Notes under the pieces: model-generated
Databases searched by the model: none
Told to the model about the DNA's origin: nothing
The model's input: the letters and a program-made list of their open reading frames with translations, nothing else
Translations under genes and position numbers: made by a program
Origin: Bacillota bacterium
Lineage (GTDB): Bacteria; Bacillota_E; Symbiobacteriia; JAMDAP01
Direction of reading: 5' to 3'
Assembly (NCBI GenBank): GCA_023484675.1
Contig: JAMDAP010000011.1
Span: 1 to 10,027, forward strand
Length of the DNA stretch: 10,027 bases
Part shown: positions 1 through 5,253 of the stretch, in pieces
How positions within the stretch are numbered: the first letter of the stretch is position 1
How the letters are laid out: the number at the start of each line of letters is the position of its first letter

Positions 1-514
1 GGGTGAACTGCTGGCCCTGCGCTGGCAGGATGTGGACCTCCACGCCGGCGCCGTCCAGGTGACTCAGGCGGTGGAATGGGTCCGGGGGAAGCCGATCATG
101 GCCGAGCCGAAGACCACCAGCTCACGACGCGCAATCCCGCTCACCGCGTTGGCTATCGAGGCTTTGAAACGCCATCGGGCCCGCCAGGCGGAGGAACGGC
201 TTGCCGCTGGACCGCTGTGGCAGGACTCCGGGCGCGCCTTTACTGACGTGTTTGGTGAGGTTGTGGATCGGCATGGGCTGGCGAAGAGGGCCTTCCCACG
301 CCTCACCGCAAAGGCCGGTGTAAAGCGTGTCCGCTTCCATGACCTCCGCCACACGGCTGCTACCTTCATGCTGGCGGAAGGCCTGCCGGTCAAGACCGTA
401 CAGCGGGTCCTCGGCCACGCCACAGCCACGATGACGCTTGACCGCTACGGACACGTACTGCCCAATTCGGTGCGCGCCGCCGCCAGCGTCATGGATTCGC
501 TCCTGAGCAGATAG
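1..514 (+). CDS. Tyrosine recombinase/phage integrase, C-terminal catalytic part (5' truncated by window edge)
   Basis: The frame is open from base 2 and reads GELLALRWQDVDL, the family block carrying the first catalytic Arg. It continues to a TAG at 512-514. Further catalytic blocks are HDLRHTA (His and Arg II), LGHA (second His) and, near the C-terminus, DRYGHV, where Tyr is the likely nucleophile. Enzymes of this family cut and rejoin DNA through a 3'-phosphotyrosine and usually integrate or excise phages and genomic islands. The N-terminal core-binding and arm-binding domains lie outside the window. No internal start should be used, since GTG32 falls inside the catalytic domain. All visible catalytic residues are intact. 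The neighbouring toxin-like and BRO-type genes fit a mobile element. A Xer-type housekeeping recombinase is less likely in this context. Confidence 0.9.
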   Translation, partial: GELLALRWQDVDLHAGAVQVTQAVEWVRGKPIMAEPKTTSSRRAIPLTALAIEALKRHRARQAEERLAAGPLWQDSGRAFTDVFGEVVDRHGLAKRAFPRLTAKAGVKRVRFHDLRHTAATFMLAEGLPVKTVQRVLGHATATMTLDRYGHVLPNSVRAAASVMDSLLSR

Positions 515-565
515 CCGGGCCCTGCCCTTGCGCGCCCTCGCTACAGAACGCGGCTCTGTTCTCTC

Positions 566-591
566 GCCCCGCTGGCTTCGGCCGGCGGGGC
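566..591 (+). terminator. UUCG-tetraloop hairpin downstream of the integrase
   Basis: An 11-bp stem (GCCCCGCTGGC / GCCGGCGGGGC, one G-U pair) closes on a TTCG tetraloop 52 bp after the integrase stop. There is no long T-run after it, only TACTGTCTT. It could be a weak intrinsic terminator or a transcript-stabilising hairpin. The rest of 515-714 shows no gene. Confidence 0.5.
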
Positions 592-714
592 TACTGTCTT
601 CGGGGTAGCTGGCTACTGAGCCTGACCTTTTTCCCTGCGTCCGGCATATGCATGTACTGGCCAGAGCGGAGGCATGTTAACCCAAGCGCGGGGTGTGTTT
701 ACCAATATTTGGTC

Positions 715-743
715 TTGGCTCAGGGGGGGTTGTCCTTTATACT
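715..743 (+). promoter_or_regulatory. Promoter of the toxin-antitoxin-like pair
   Basis: TTGGCT (715-720) and TATACT (738-743) are separated by 17 bp, a good sigma-A-type match. The start of transcription would be near 750, about 30 bp before the GTG start of the small gene. The spacer contains a run of seven G. The adjacent TGTGAGTACA is a short inverted repeat that could serve as an operator, but this is speculative. Confidence 0.6.
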
Positions 744-779
744 GTGAGTACAACAGGCCGGGGGAAGGAGGGGCGGCTA

Positions 780-950
780 GTGGCTACCGTCATCGAAGTG
801 CTCAAGCAGGCCGAATTGCGACCGGAGCAACTGAAGGAACTTGGGCTTTCGGCAGAGTGGCAGCAGAAGTTGCCGCTCGATTTCCTCGAAACGGTGGGCA
901 AGCTCATCGAGAAGAATAGAGAAGCCCTCAAGGAACTGATGAAGTATTAA
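780..950 (+). CDS. Unrecognised 56-aa protein, candidate antitoxin of the Doc-like toxin
   Basis: The GTG start at 780 is chosen because AAGGAGG (765-771) lies 8 bp upstream. The longer upstream reading would start inside the promoter. The product is small, charged and predicted mostly helical. Its C-terminal half (LETVGKLIEKNREALKELMKY) looks like an amphipathic helix. I do not recognise Phd, AbrB, HTH or ribbon-helix-helix features, and I cannot place the Fic-inhibitory motif [S/T]xxxE[G/N]. Its stop codon is next to or overlaps the start of the Doc-like gene, the layout of a translationally coupled antitoxin-toxin pair, which is the only basis for the proposed role. A promoter lies just upstream and a terminator follows the toxin, so the two genes form a transcription unit. 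Confidence 0.65.
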   Translation: MATVIEVLKQAELRPEQLKELGLSAEWQQKLPLDFLETVGKLIEKNREALKELMKY

Positions 951-1461
951 GCCCGTCGTATATCTCACGGCGGATCAGGTATGGCTGACCCACGTCATGG
1001 TCCTGCTTGAGGAGGCCCTTCAGCAGGAAGGGGAACCGCAGAGTATTGAGCACCTGAAGGCCCTCGTCGACCGGGATTCCCGCGAGATGAGGTCCGAACT
1101 GCTCCACTCTGCGGTTTTTGTTCCTCAGCAGCCGTACTTTAGGAGCTTCTGGCAGAGCGCCGCCGCGTTCTTCCGATCGCTAGTCAAGAACCATGCGTTC
1201 TTTGATGGGAATAAGCGTACTGCGTTAATCGCCCTGGGGCTGTTCCTGAACCTCAATGGCTGGGACATTGCAGCGAGCCAACGACAGCTCGTGAAGTTCA
1301 CCATAGGGGTGGCAAGGGGTAGTCAACTGTGGACAATTGAGAGTTGGCTACGCCGCCACCATTACCCGGTTCCCGTTAGTGGCCATAGGGATACGATGAG
1401 TTTCTTCAACCGCCTCGGTGCCATAGTCGATCGGCTGGGCGTCAGGAGGCCATTAGAGTAG
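946..1461 (+). CDS. Doc/Fic-family toxin (death-on-curing type)
   Basis: The Fic core HAFFDGNKRTAL is clear, with the Doc-type variant (DGNKRTA). Fic enzymes transfer phosphate-containing groups to proteins. Classical Doc phosphorylates and inactivates EF-Tu. Downstream, FTIGVARGSQLWTIESWLRRH matches the usual C-terminal helix region. An ATG at 997 gives 154 aa, but it lacks a ribosome site and would cut off VYLTADQVWLTHV, which resembles the Doc N-terminus. The frame is open from 943, and the only codon able to start there is ATT at 946, overlapping the TAA of the small upstream gene (ATTAA) with AAGGA about 11 bp before. I list 946 as the likely start; 997 is the conservative alternative. 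The C-terminus extends about 25 residues past the usual Doc end. A terminator follows 60 bp later. Confidence 0.85.
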   Translation: MKPVVYLTADQVWLTHVMVLLEEALQQEGEPQSIEHLKALVDRDSREMRSELLHSAVFVPQQPYFRSFWQSAAAFFRSLVKNHAFFDGNKRTALIALGLFLNLNGWDIAASQRQLVKFTIGVARGSQLWTIESWLRRHHYPVPVSGHRDTMSFFNRLGAIVDRLGVRRPLE

Positions 1462-1520
1462 CCGCCAGCGGACAGGGAGATTCCTGAAGGTCCTCTGTAC
1501 CACCGAGGCAAAATGACCGT

Positions 1521-1548
1521 CCCGCCGACCCACGGCGGGGCCTTTTTG
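1521..1548 (+). terminator. Rho-independent terminator after the Doc-like gene
   Basis: A 7-bp GC stem (CCCGCCG 1521-1527 / CGGCGGG 1533-1539) with a loop of 5 bases is followed by GCC and TTTTT (1543-1547). It closes the antitoxin-toxin transcription unit. Confidence 0.8.
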
Positions 1549-1575
1549 TCTCTCGGCCTGGTCGAAGCCGAGAAG

Positions 1576-1746
1576 GTGACTATCATCGTCAGTACCCCAG
1601 GCGGGTCCCGGGAAATCCTCGTGGTTAGCGAACCTTGGTTCGTCGCGAAAGACGTGGCGGAAGCTCTTGGTTACGTATAGGCCGGGTCCGCAACAGTCAA
1701 GCATGTGCCGGACGAACGGAAAGGGGTCAATTCAGTTCTGACCCCC
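1576..1746 (+). pseudogene. BRO-N domain gene remnant 1 (in-frame stop)
   Basis: From a possible GTG at 1576 the frame reads EILVVSEPWFVAKDVAEALGYV and meets TAG at 1678-1680. The same frame then continues with SATVKHVPDERKGVNSVLTP. This matches the start of BRO-N domains, where EPWFVAKDVAEALGY is followed by an HVxxExKG block and a TPGG turn. BRO-N proteins are DNA-binding, often phage antirepressors. Homology stops at the TP of the turn, so the rest of the domain is missing. The gene is therefore broken twice, by a stop and by truncation. No convincing ribosome site precedes it. Confidence 0.75.
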
Positions 1747-1749
1747 TTT
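1720..1749. repeat. Inverted repeat at the end of BRO remnant 1
   Basis: AAAGGGGTCA and TGACCCCCTTT are reverse complements apart from one extra C, separated by ATTCAGTTC. The hairpin sits exactly where BRO homology ends. It could be a bidirectional terminator (A-run on one side, T-run on the other) or the hairpin end of an inserted element. Confidence 0.6.
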
Positions 1750-2220
1750 CGCCACCATGGGAGCTGCGTTTCTGCAGTGCCCTTCAGGGGCATATCAAAG
1801 GCGGACCATTTTCCGCCCCCCCTTCGTACGGTTTCGCTGCGGCCTTCCAGGGGGATCTACATCGAATACCCCCTTCTACTCCTCGGCCAGTCGGGTCTCG
1901 CTCCGCGGGGGACAGGCCCGGCCAGGTCCGGGTCGTCGAAGGCGGCCACCGAAGCATGAAGTTGGTGAGCTGCACCGACAGGCCGGCGGAACTTTGGCGT
2001 GAACAGGGAGCGCCCTTGGCGGCCAGGACCGCTTCGTACGAAATTCGGACGAAGCCCAGCCCGAGTCCGGAATGGTAGCTCCAATGGGTTGGTGATCCTC
2101 GGCGAGAGCTACGACCTCTTCAGGACTACTCTGGGCAACGCCAAAAGCGCCTCGGATCCTCTGCAGGCCTACTCTGCGAATTTCGTTAGAGTAATCCGCC
2201 GCGCAATGGTTTGACGGTCC
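1750..2220. other. Intergenic stretch without a recognisable gene, rich in small hairpins
   Basis: No open frame here has a ribosome site, a known domain or consistent codon use. Structures seen are TGCCC-TTCAG-GGGCA at 1778-1792, GGCGGA/TCCGCC at 1800-1817, and an imperfect 23-bp palindrome at 2032-2054 (CTTCGT...ACGAAG). The word CTTCGTACG occurs twice (1822-1830 and 2032-2040). The stretch separates two BRO-N remnants and may be a degraded insertion, but no transposase or intron core could be identified. Confidence 0.4.
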
Positions 2221-2731
2221 TTACCGAGTCCAGGCACCTGATGCCCAGGCGGTCAGCCGCCTCGACGAGGACGAGAAGGGGCTGTACTCAATACAGACCC
2301 CCGGCGGGAAGCAGGACGTGACAGTGATTTCGGAGGCGGGGCTGTATGTGCTGGCCCTTGCCAGCCGCAAGCCCGAGGCCAAGGCCTTCCGCCGCTGGAT
2401 CACCCACGAGGTCATTCCGGCGATTCGCAAGGACGGCATGTACGCCACCGAAGCCCTCCTGGACGACCCCGAGCACCTGCTCCGGGTGACCGAGCGGCTG
2501 GTGGAGGAGCGCCAGGCCCGGCCAGCCACGGAGGCGATGGTCCGGGAACTGGCCCCCAGGGCCGGCAAAGGGGGTAATCGCTGCTTACACCCCCAACTAA
2601 GCGTGGGTGCTGGCCGTTGCAGACGGTACCCACCTGTCGGAGAGACGAGTCCTGCCCCGGGGCGCGGCCAGCGCAGATTCCCTCAGGGCCGACCCCGCGG
2701 CTGGCGCTGTAGCTGCCGTACGCCACCATAG
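2195..2731 (+). pseudogene. BRO-N domain gene remnant 2 (5' end missing)
   Basis: The frame is open from 2195 and from about 2237 reads DAQAVSRLDEDEKG, then YSIQTPGGKQDVTVISEAGL, then SRKPEAKAFRRWITHEVIPAI. This is the second half of a BRO-N domain, including the conserved RKPEAKAFRRW block that ends in AIRKDGMY. The expected N-terminal block (EPWFVAKDVAEALGY) is absent and no start codon with a ribosome site lies upstream; GTG2318 is internal to the domain. After APRAGKGG at about 2570 the reading becomes Arg/Pro-rich and family-unlike up to TAG at 2729-2731, suggesting a frameshift or junction. It is not simply the other half of remnant 1, because both carry the ExKG...TP segment. This points to two bro-type genes fused or rearranged. 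Confidence 0.75.
2570..2594. repeat. Imperfect inverted repeat at the end of BRO remnant 2 homology
   Basis: GGGGGTAA (2570-2577) and TTACACCCCC (2585-2594) pair with one bulged CA. It lies where the BRO reading loses family resemblance, so it may mark a junction. Confidence 0.35.
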
Positions 2732-3005
2732 CAACCACCAGGGCAACCAAGGGTGTCCACTGAGCAGATGCCCCTCTCATCCTCGCCCACGCCGGCCCCG
2801 GGAGTGCGCCGTCGCAGTCGCCCGTGCAGCCTTCGCTGCTGGCGGAGGGTGATCCCTCATTACGGCTGAAGGTGCCGACGACGCTCGGTCACCGCCCTTC
2901 AGCCCCTTGCTGATCGCCGGCGAGGAGCCATGGGCCTTCCCCCATCACAAGCATAGTCCCGGCCCATGGGATGTCCATGGGATGCAACAACCCCCGGGGA
3001 GGATG
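2732..3005. other. Gene-free stretch between the BRO remnant and the tRNA cluster
   Basis: I see no supported gene here. It contains an inverted repeat GGCTGAAGG (2864-2872) / CCTTCAGCC (2896-2904) and a direct repeat CCATGGGATG (2964-2973 and 2975-2984). On the - strand a frame from 2780 begins with a hydrophobic segment (WTPLVALVVAMVAYGSY). It has no good ribosome site and runs antisense to BRO remnant 2, so it is not called. Confidence 0.4.
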
Positions 3006-3020
3006 CCCCCCGGGGGTTGC
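2985..3020 (-). terminator. Hairpin terminating the tRNA operon
   Basis: GCAACAACCCCCGGGG and CCCCCCGGGGGTTGC form a very GC-rich stem about 25 bp downstream of the tRNA-Leu CCA end. On the - strand it is followed by only a weak T-tract (TTGTTGCAT), so it is a probable rather than certain intrinsic terminator. Confidence 0.5.
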
Positions 3021-3044
3021 GTGCTGAAACCTTTGTTCACGTAA

Positions 3045-3129
3045 TGGTGCGAGGAAAGGGACTTGAACCCTTACGCCTTGCGGCACAAGATCCTAAGTCT
3101 TGCGCGTCTGCCAATTCCGCCATCCTCGC
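3045..3129 (-). tRNA. tRNA-Leu(TAG)
   Basis: This is an 85-nt class II tRNA. The acceptor arms GCGAGGA/TCCTCGC pair fully, the anticodon loop is CTTAGGA (anticodon TAG), and a long variable arm (TGCCGCAAGGCGT) and T-loop TTCAAGT are present. CCA is encoded. It is the last gene of the cluster, and its 3' end faces the accessory DNA on the left, making it a possible integration site. Confidence 0.97.
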
Positions 3130-3145
3130 CCGGTCGTAAAACAAG

Positions 3146-3220
3146 TGGTGGGCCATGATGGATTCGAACCATCGACTCCCCGCTTAAAAGGCGGGTGCTC
3201 TACCACTGAGCTAATGGCCC
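3146..3220 (-). tRNA. tRNA-Lys(TTT)
   Basis: The acceptor is GGGCCAT/ATGGCCC, the anticodon loop is CTTTTAA (anticodon TTT), and the T-loop is TTCGAAT. CCA is encoded; the length is 75 nt. Confidence 0.97.
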
Positions 3221-3236
3221 GCAAACACTGAAACAG

Positions 3237-3311
3237 TGGCTGGGGCGGCAGGATTCGAACCTACGAATGGCGGTTCCAAAGACCGCTGCCTTACCGCTTG
3301 GCTACGCCCCA
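3237..3311 (-). tRNA. tRNA-Gln(TTG)
   Basis: The acceptor is TGGGGCG/CGCCCCA, the anticodon loop is CTTTGGA (anticodon TTG), and the T-loop is TTCGAAT. Discriminator G is followed by encoded CCA; the length is 75 nt. Confidence 0.97.
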
Positions 3312-3378
3312 ATGAAATCTTGATCACAAAACTTGCGCCGCCAACAGCAAATCCGCCAGCAACGCTTTATCAATAGTA

Positions 3379-3456
3379 TGGGGTGACCGATCGGTCTCGA
3401 ACCGACGACCTCCAGGGCCACAACCTGGCGCTCTAACCAACTGAGCTACGGCCACC
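3379..3456 (-). tRNA. tRNA-His(GTG), copy 1
   Basis: The acceptor is GTGGCCG/CGGTCAC, with the histidine-specific extra G at -1 (base 3456) facing discriminator C. The anticodon loop is TTGTGGC (anticodon GTG) and CCA is encoded. It is identical over 81 bp to the copy at 3531-3608. Confidence 0.97.
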
Positions 3457-3467
3457 ACGTAAACACA

Positions 3468-3497
3468 ATCTTAATCAGCAAACAGCGGCCCGGTCAA
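3468..3497 (-). promoter_or_regulatory. Possible promoter between the two tRNA-His genes
   Basis: On the - strand TTGACC (3492-3497) and TAAGAT (3468-3473) are 18 bp apart. The -10 lies 11 bp before tRNA-His copy 1, giving a very short leader. The -10 match is modest, so this is tentative. Confidence 0.35.
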
Positions 3498-3530
3498 TAG
3501 CAAACCTCGCCGCCCGAGAAAGGTGAAAGT

Positions 3531-3608
3531 TGGGGTGACCGATCGGTCTCGAACCGACGACCTCCAGGGCCACAACCTGGCGCTCTAACCAACTGAGCTA
3601 CGGCCACC
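3531..3608 (-). tRNA. tRNA-His(GTG), copy 2
   Basis: Same sequence and features as copy 1: G-1 at base 3608 opposite discriminator C, anticodon GTG, encoded CCA. The copies are offset by 152 bp. Confidence 0.97.
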
Positions 3609-3613
3609 ACGAC

Positions 3614-3689
3614 TGGCGCGCCTGGCAGGGATCGAACCTGCGACCCGCCGCTTAGAAGGCGGCTGCTCTATCCACTGAGCTACAGGCGC
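3614..3689 (-). tRNA. tRNA-Arg(TCT)
   Basis: The acceptor is GCGCCTG/CAGGCGC, the anticodon loop is CTTCTAA (anticodon TCT), and the T-loop is TTCGATC. CCA is encoded; the length is 76 nt. It is the first tRNA after the internal promoter and lies only 5 bp from tRNA-His copy 2. Confidence 0.97.
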
Positions 3690-3719
3690 AAAGCTCGTTT
3701 CACTGCATGTGGCTAAGAA

Positions 3720-3748
3720 ATTGTAGCACACCCGTGCTCCGGATTCAA
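3720..3748 (-). promoter_or_regulatory. Internal promoter for Arg-His-His-Gln-Lys-Leu tRNAs
   Basis: On the - strand TTGAAT (3743-3748) and TACAAT (3720-3725) are exactly 17 bp apart, a close sigma-A match about 30 bp before the 5' end of tRNA-Arg. Confidence 0.7.
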
Positions 3749-3765
3749 CGAACCCGACATTACGG

Positions 3766-3792
3766 AAAGGCCCGGAGCGGCGGCCCCGGGCC
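3766..3792 (-). terminator. Possible terminator between tRNA-Gly and tRNA-Arg
   Basis: GGCCCGG (3769-3775) pairs with CCGGGCC (3786-3792), and on the - strand the stem is followed by TTT. The T-run is short, so it may be only a partial terminator. With the promoter just downstream it would split the cluster into Pro-Gly and a six-tRNA unit. Confidence 0.45.
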
Positions 3793-3804
3793 GTTTCATT
3801 TCAT

Positions 3805-3878
3805 TGGAGCGGGTGGCGGGAATCGAACCCGCGTAGCCAGCTTGGAAGGCTGGGACTCTGCCATTGAGCTACACCCGC
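3805..3878 (-). tRNA. tRNA-Gly(TCC)
   Basis: The acceptor is GCGGGTG/CACCCGC, the anticodon loop is CTTCCAA (anticodon TCC), and the T-loop is TTCGATT. CCA is encoded; the length is 74 nt. Confidence 0.97.
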
Positions 3879-3891
3879 AAAACTCTCAAAG

Positions 3892-3969
3892 TGGTCGGAG
3901 TGGCGAGATTTGAACTCGCGACCTCCTGCTCCCAAGGCAGGCGCGCTAACCAAGCTGCGCTACACCCCG
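3892..3969 (-). tRNA. tRNA-Pro(TGG)
   Basis: The acceptor is CGGGGTG/CACTCCG with one G-U pair, the anticodon loop is CTTGGGA (anticodon TGG), and the T-loop is TTCAAAT. CCA is encoded; the length is 78 nt. It is the first gene of the cluster. Confidence 0.97.
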
Positions 3970-4001
3970 TCATGAAACGAGACCTTATGAACCGTCTTTT
4001 T

Positions 4002-4030
4002 ATTTTACGGGAGGGCAACGGCAAAGTCAA
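4002..4030 (-). promoter_or_regulatory. Main promoter of the tRNA cluster
   Basis: On the - strand TTGACT (4025-4030) and TAAAAT (4002-4007) have a 17-bp spacer. The -10 is 32 bp upstream of tRNA-Pro. The region is AT-rich against a GC-rich background, as expected for a strong stable-RNA promoter. Confidence 0.75.
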
Positions 4031-4073
4031 TTAACATGCTCTTTCCACGATTTGCGGCAATTGCCGATGCTGG

Positions 4074-4589
4074 TTAAGATTGTTGAGCCGGGCCACTCTG
4101 TATCAGTTCCAGCAGGTCGGCCTGCACGCCGCCAGGAGTGATCTCCAGCACGGCGGCGGAGCCCGGCGCAGCACCTCGAGGAAAGCCGGGGCTGCCTGGG
4201 TTGACGAGCAAGAGGCCGTGCTGCTGGAACACGCCGGAGACGTGGGTGTGGCCGAAAACCACCACGTCGGCCTTGAGCCGCTGCGCCTCGTGGTCCAGGC
4301 GGGCAAGGGTCCTCTTGACCTCATGCTGATGGCCGTGCACCAGCCAGAGGCGATGGCCCTGCAGGTCAAGGGTGATCTGACGGGGGCCGTCCAGCAGGTA
4401 GTCACCGTTGCCCAAGACGCCGTGGACCACGACCCCCTTGAGTTCGGGCCAGCGCGCCAGCTGCATGGCATCATCGTAATAGTCGCCGGTGTGCAGCAGC
4501 AGGTCGATCTTCCCCATGCGGCCAAGTAACAGGCGGGCGCTGCGCAGCTCGCCGTGGGTATCGCCGAGCAGGCCTAGGCGCACGGGCAT
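4074..4589 (-). CDS. ysnB: YfcE/YsnB-type metallophosphoesterase
   Basis: The 171-aa protein is a single calcineurin-like phosphoesterase domain of the MJ0936/YfcE family, which hydrolyses phosphodiesters with two metal ions (Mn or Ni in studied members). Metal-site motifs are GDTHG (9-13), GD (35-36), GNGD (60-63), HGH (85-87) and GHTH (113-116), followed by NPGS (130-133). The family usually has GNCD or GNND, so Gly at 62 is a small variant. The ATG start is preceded by AGGAAGGTGA. It begins 27 bp after the ITP/XTP pyrophosphatase stop and is the last gene of the operon, mirroring rph-ysnA-ysnB of B. subtilis. The physiological substrate is not known. No clear terminator follows, only a 12-bp palindrome at 4055-4066. 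Confidence 0.93.
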   Translation of the reverse strand: MPVRLGLLGDTHGELRSARLLLGRMGKIDLLLHTGDYYDDAMQLARWPELKGVVVHGVLGNGDYLLDGPRQITLDLQGHRLWLVHGHQHEVKRTLARLDHEAQRLKADVVVFGHTHVSGVFQQHGLLLVNPGSPGFPRGAAPGSAAVLEITPGGVQADLLELIQSGPAQQS

Positions 4590-4616
4590 TCACCTTCCTC
4601 TGCTACGCCGGCCGCC

Positions 4617-5234
4617 CTATTCCCGGCGCGGAGCCTCTTCCCAAAACGCCGGCAGTTCCCGCAGGGCCTTGCGCAGGGCCAGACCGCGGTGGCTGATGCG
4701 GTTCTTCTCTTCCATAGGCAGTTCGGCGAAGGTCTGGCCCAGGTCGGGGACCAGGAACAGCGGGTCGTAGCCGAAGCCGTCGAACCCCCGAGGCGCGTCC
4801 AGCAAAACACCCTCGCATGTGCCCTCCAGGACGCGGCTCCGGCCGTCCGGAGAGGCGATGGCCACGGCGGAGCGGAAGCGGGCGGTCCGGGCCGGGCCCT
4901 CCACCCCCTGCATCATAGCAAGGAGCTTGCGGTTATTCTCCTCGTCGCCGGCGGCGGGGCCGGCGAAGCGGGCGGAGTACACTCCCGGCCGGCCGCCCAG
5001 GGCGTCCACCTCCAGGCCGGAGTCGTCAGCCAGGGCGATTAAGCCAGTATGTGCAGCAGCCGAGCCAGCCTTGAGAAGAGCGTTCTCGGCGAAGGTCCGG
5101 CCGGTTTCCTCCACCTCGGGGGCGCCGGGAAACTCGGCCAGGGACAACATCTGAACGTCGGCACCCTCCAGCAGGCGCTGCAGTTCACGCACCTTGCCCG
5201 GGTTGCGGGTCGCCAGAACCACCTGCCGCTTCAC
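4617..5234 (-). CDS. rdgB: ITP/XTP (non-canonical purine NTP) pyrophosphatase, RdgB/HAM1 family
   Basis: The enzyme hydrolyses dITP, ITP and XTP to monophosphates and pyrophosphate, keeping deaminated purines out of DNA and RNA. The start is taken as GTG at 5234, giving 205 aa, the usual family length. Longer readings run into the end of rph. Motifs are LATRNPGK (7-14, the SNxxK-type nucleotide site with Arg for Ser), EETGRTFAENALLKA (42-56), LADDSGLEVDALGGRPGVYS (69-88, with the catalytic Asp pair), GFGYDPLF (153-160) and SHRGLAL (181-187). The ribosome site is weak (GGGCGGT), so translation may be coupled to rph, whose stop is 19 bp upstream. It is the ysnA counterpart of B. subtilis. Confidence 0.95.
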   Translation of the reverse strand: MKRQVVLATRNPGKVRELQRLLEGADVQMLSLAEFPGAPEVEETGRTFAENALLKAGSAAAHTGLIALADDSGLEVDALGGRPGVYSARFAGPAAGDEENNRKLLAMMQGVEGPARTARFRSAVAIASPDGRSRVLEGTCEGVLLDAPRGFDGFGYDPLFLVPDLGQTFAELPMEEKNRISHRGLALRKALRELPAFWEEAPRRE

Positions 5235-5253
5235 GGCTGTACCGCCCGTCGTC

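Noticed and set aside
674..919. 81-residue + frame overlapping the candidate antitoxin
   Set aside because: It starts before the promoter -10 and lacks a ribosome site; the 780-950 frame has both a promoter and AAGGAGG.
1822..1833. CGTACGGTT, resembling the 3' strand of group II intron domain V
   Set aside because: The matching 5' strand (GAGCCGT) and the GAAA loop are missing nearby, and no maturase fragment is seen.
2412..2780. 122-residue - strand frame with a hydrophobic N-terminus
   Set aside because: It is antisense to the clear BRO-N remnant, lacks a good ribosome site, and its hydrophobic start alone is not enough to call a gene.
2889..3086. 65-residue - strand frame starting MPQGVRVQVPFLAP
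   Set aside because: Its N-terminus is encoded by the tRNA-Leu T-arm and variable arm and it runs through the tRNA operon terminator hairpin.
3379..3611. Two 81-bp identical repeats as a possible CRISPR array
   Set aside because: The repeats are complete tRNA-His genes, far longer than CRISPR repeats, and there are only two.
3707..3913. 68-residue frame containing GAGGGNRTRVASLEGWD
   Set aside because: It is the antisense reading of tRNA-Gly and part of tRNA-Pro, a well-known source of false protein calls.
4055..4066. 12-bp perfect palindrome CGGCAATTGCCG after ysnB
   Set aside because: It has no loop or T-run to act as a terminator, and no regulator or second copy supports an operator.
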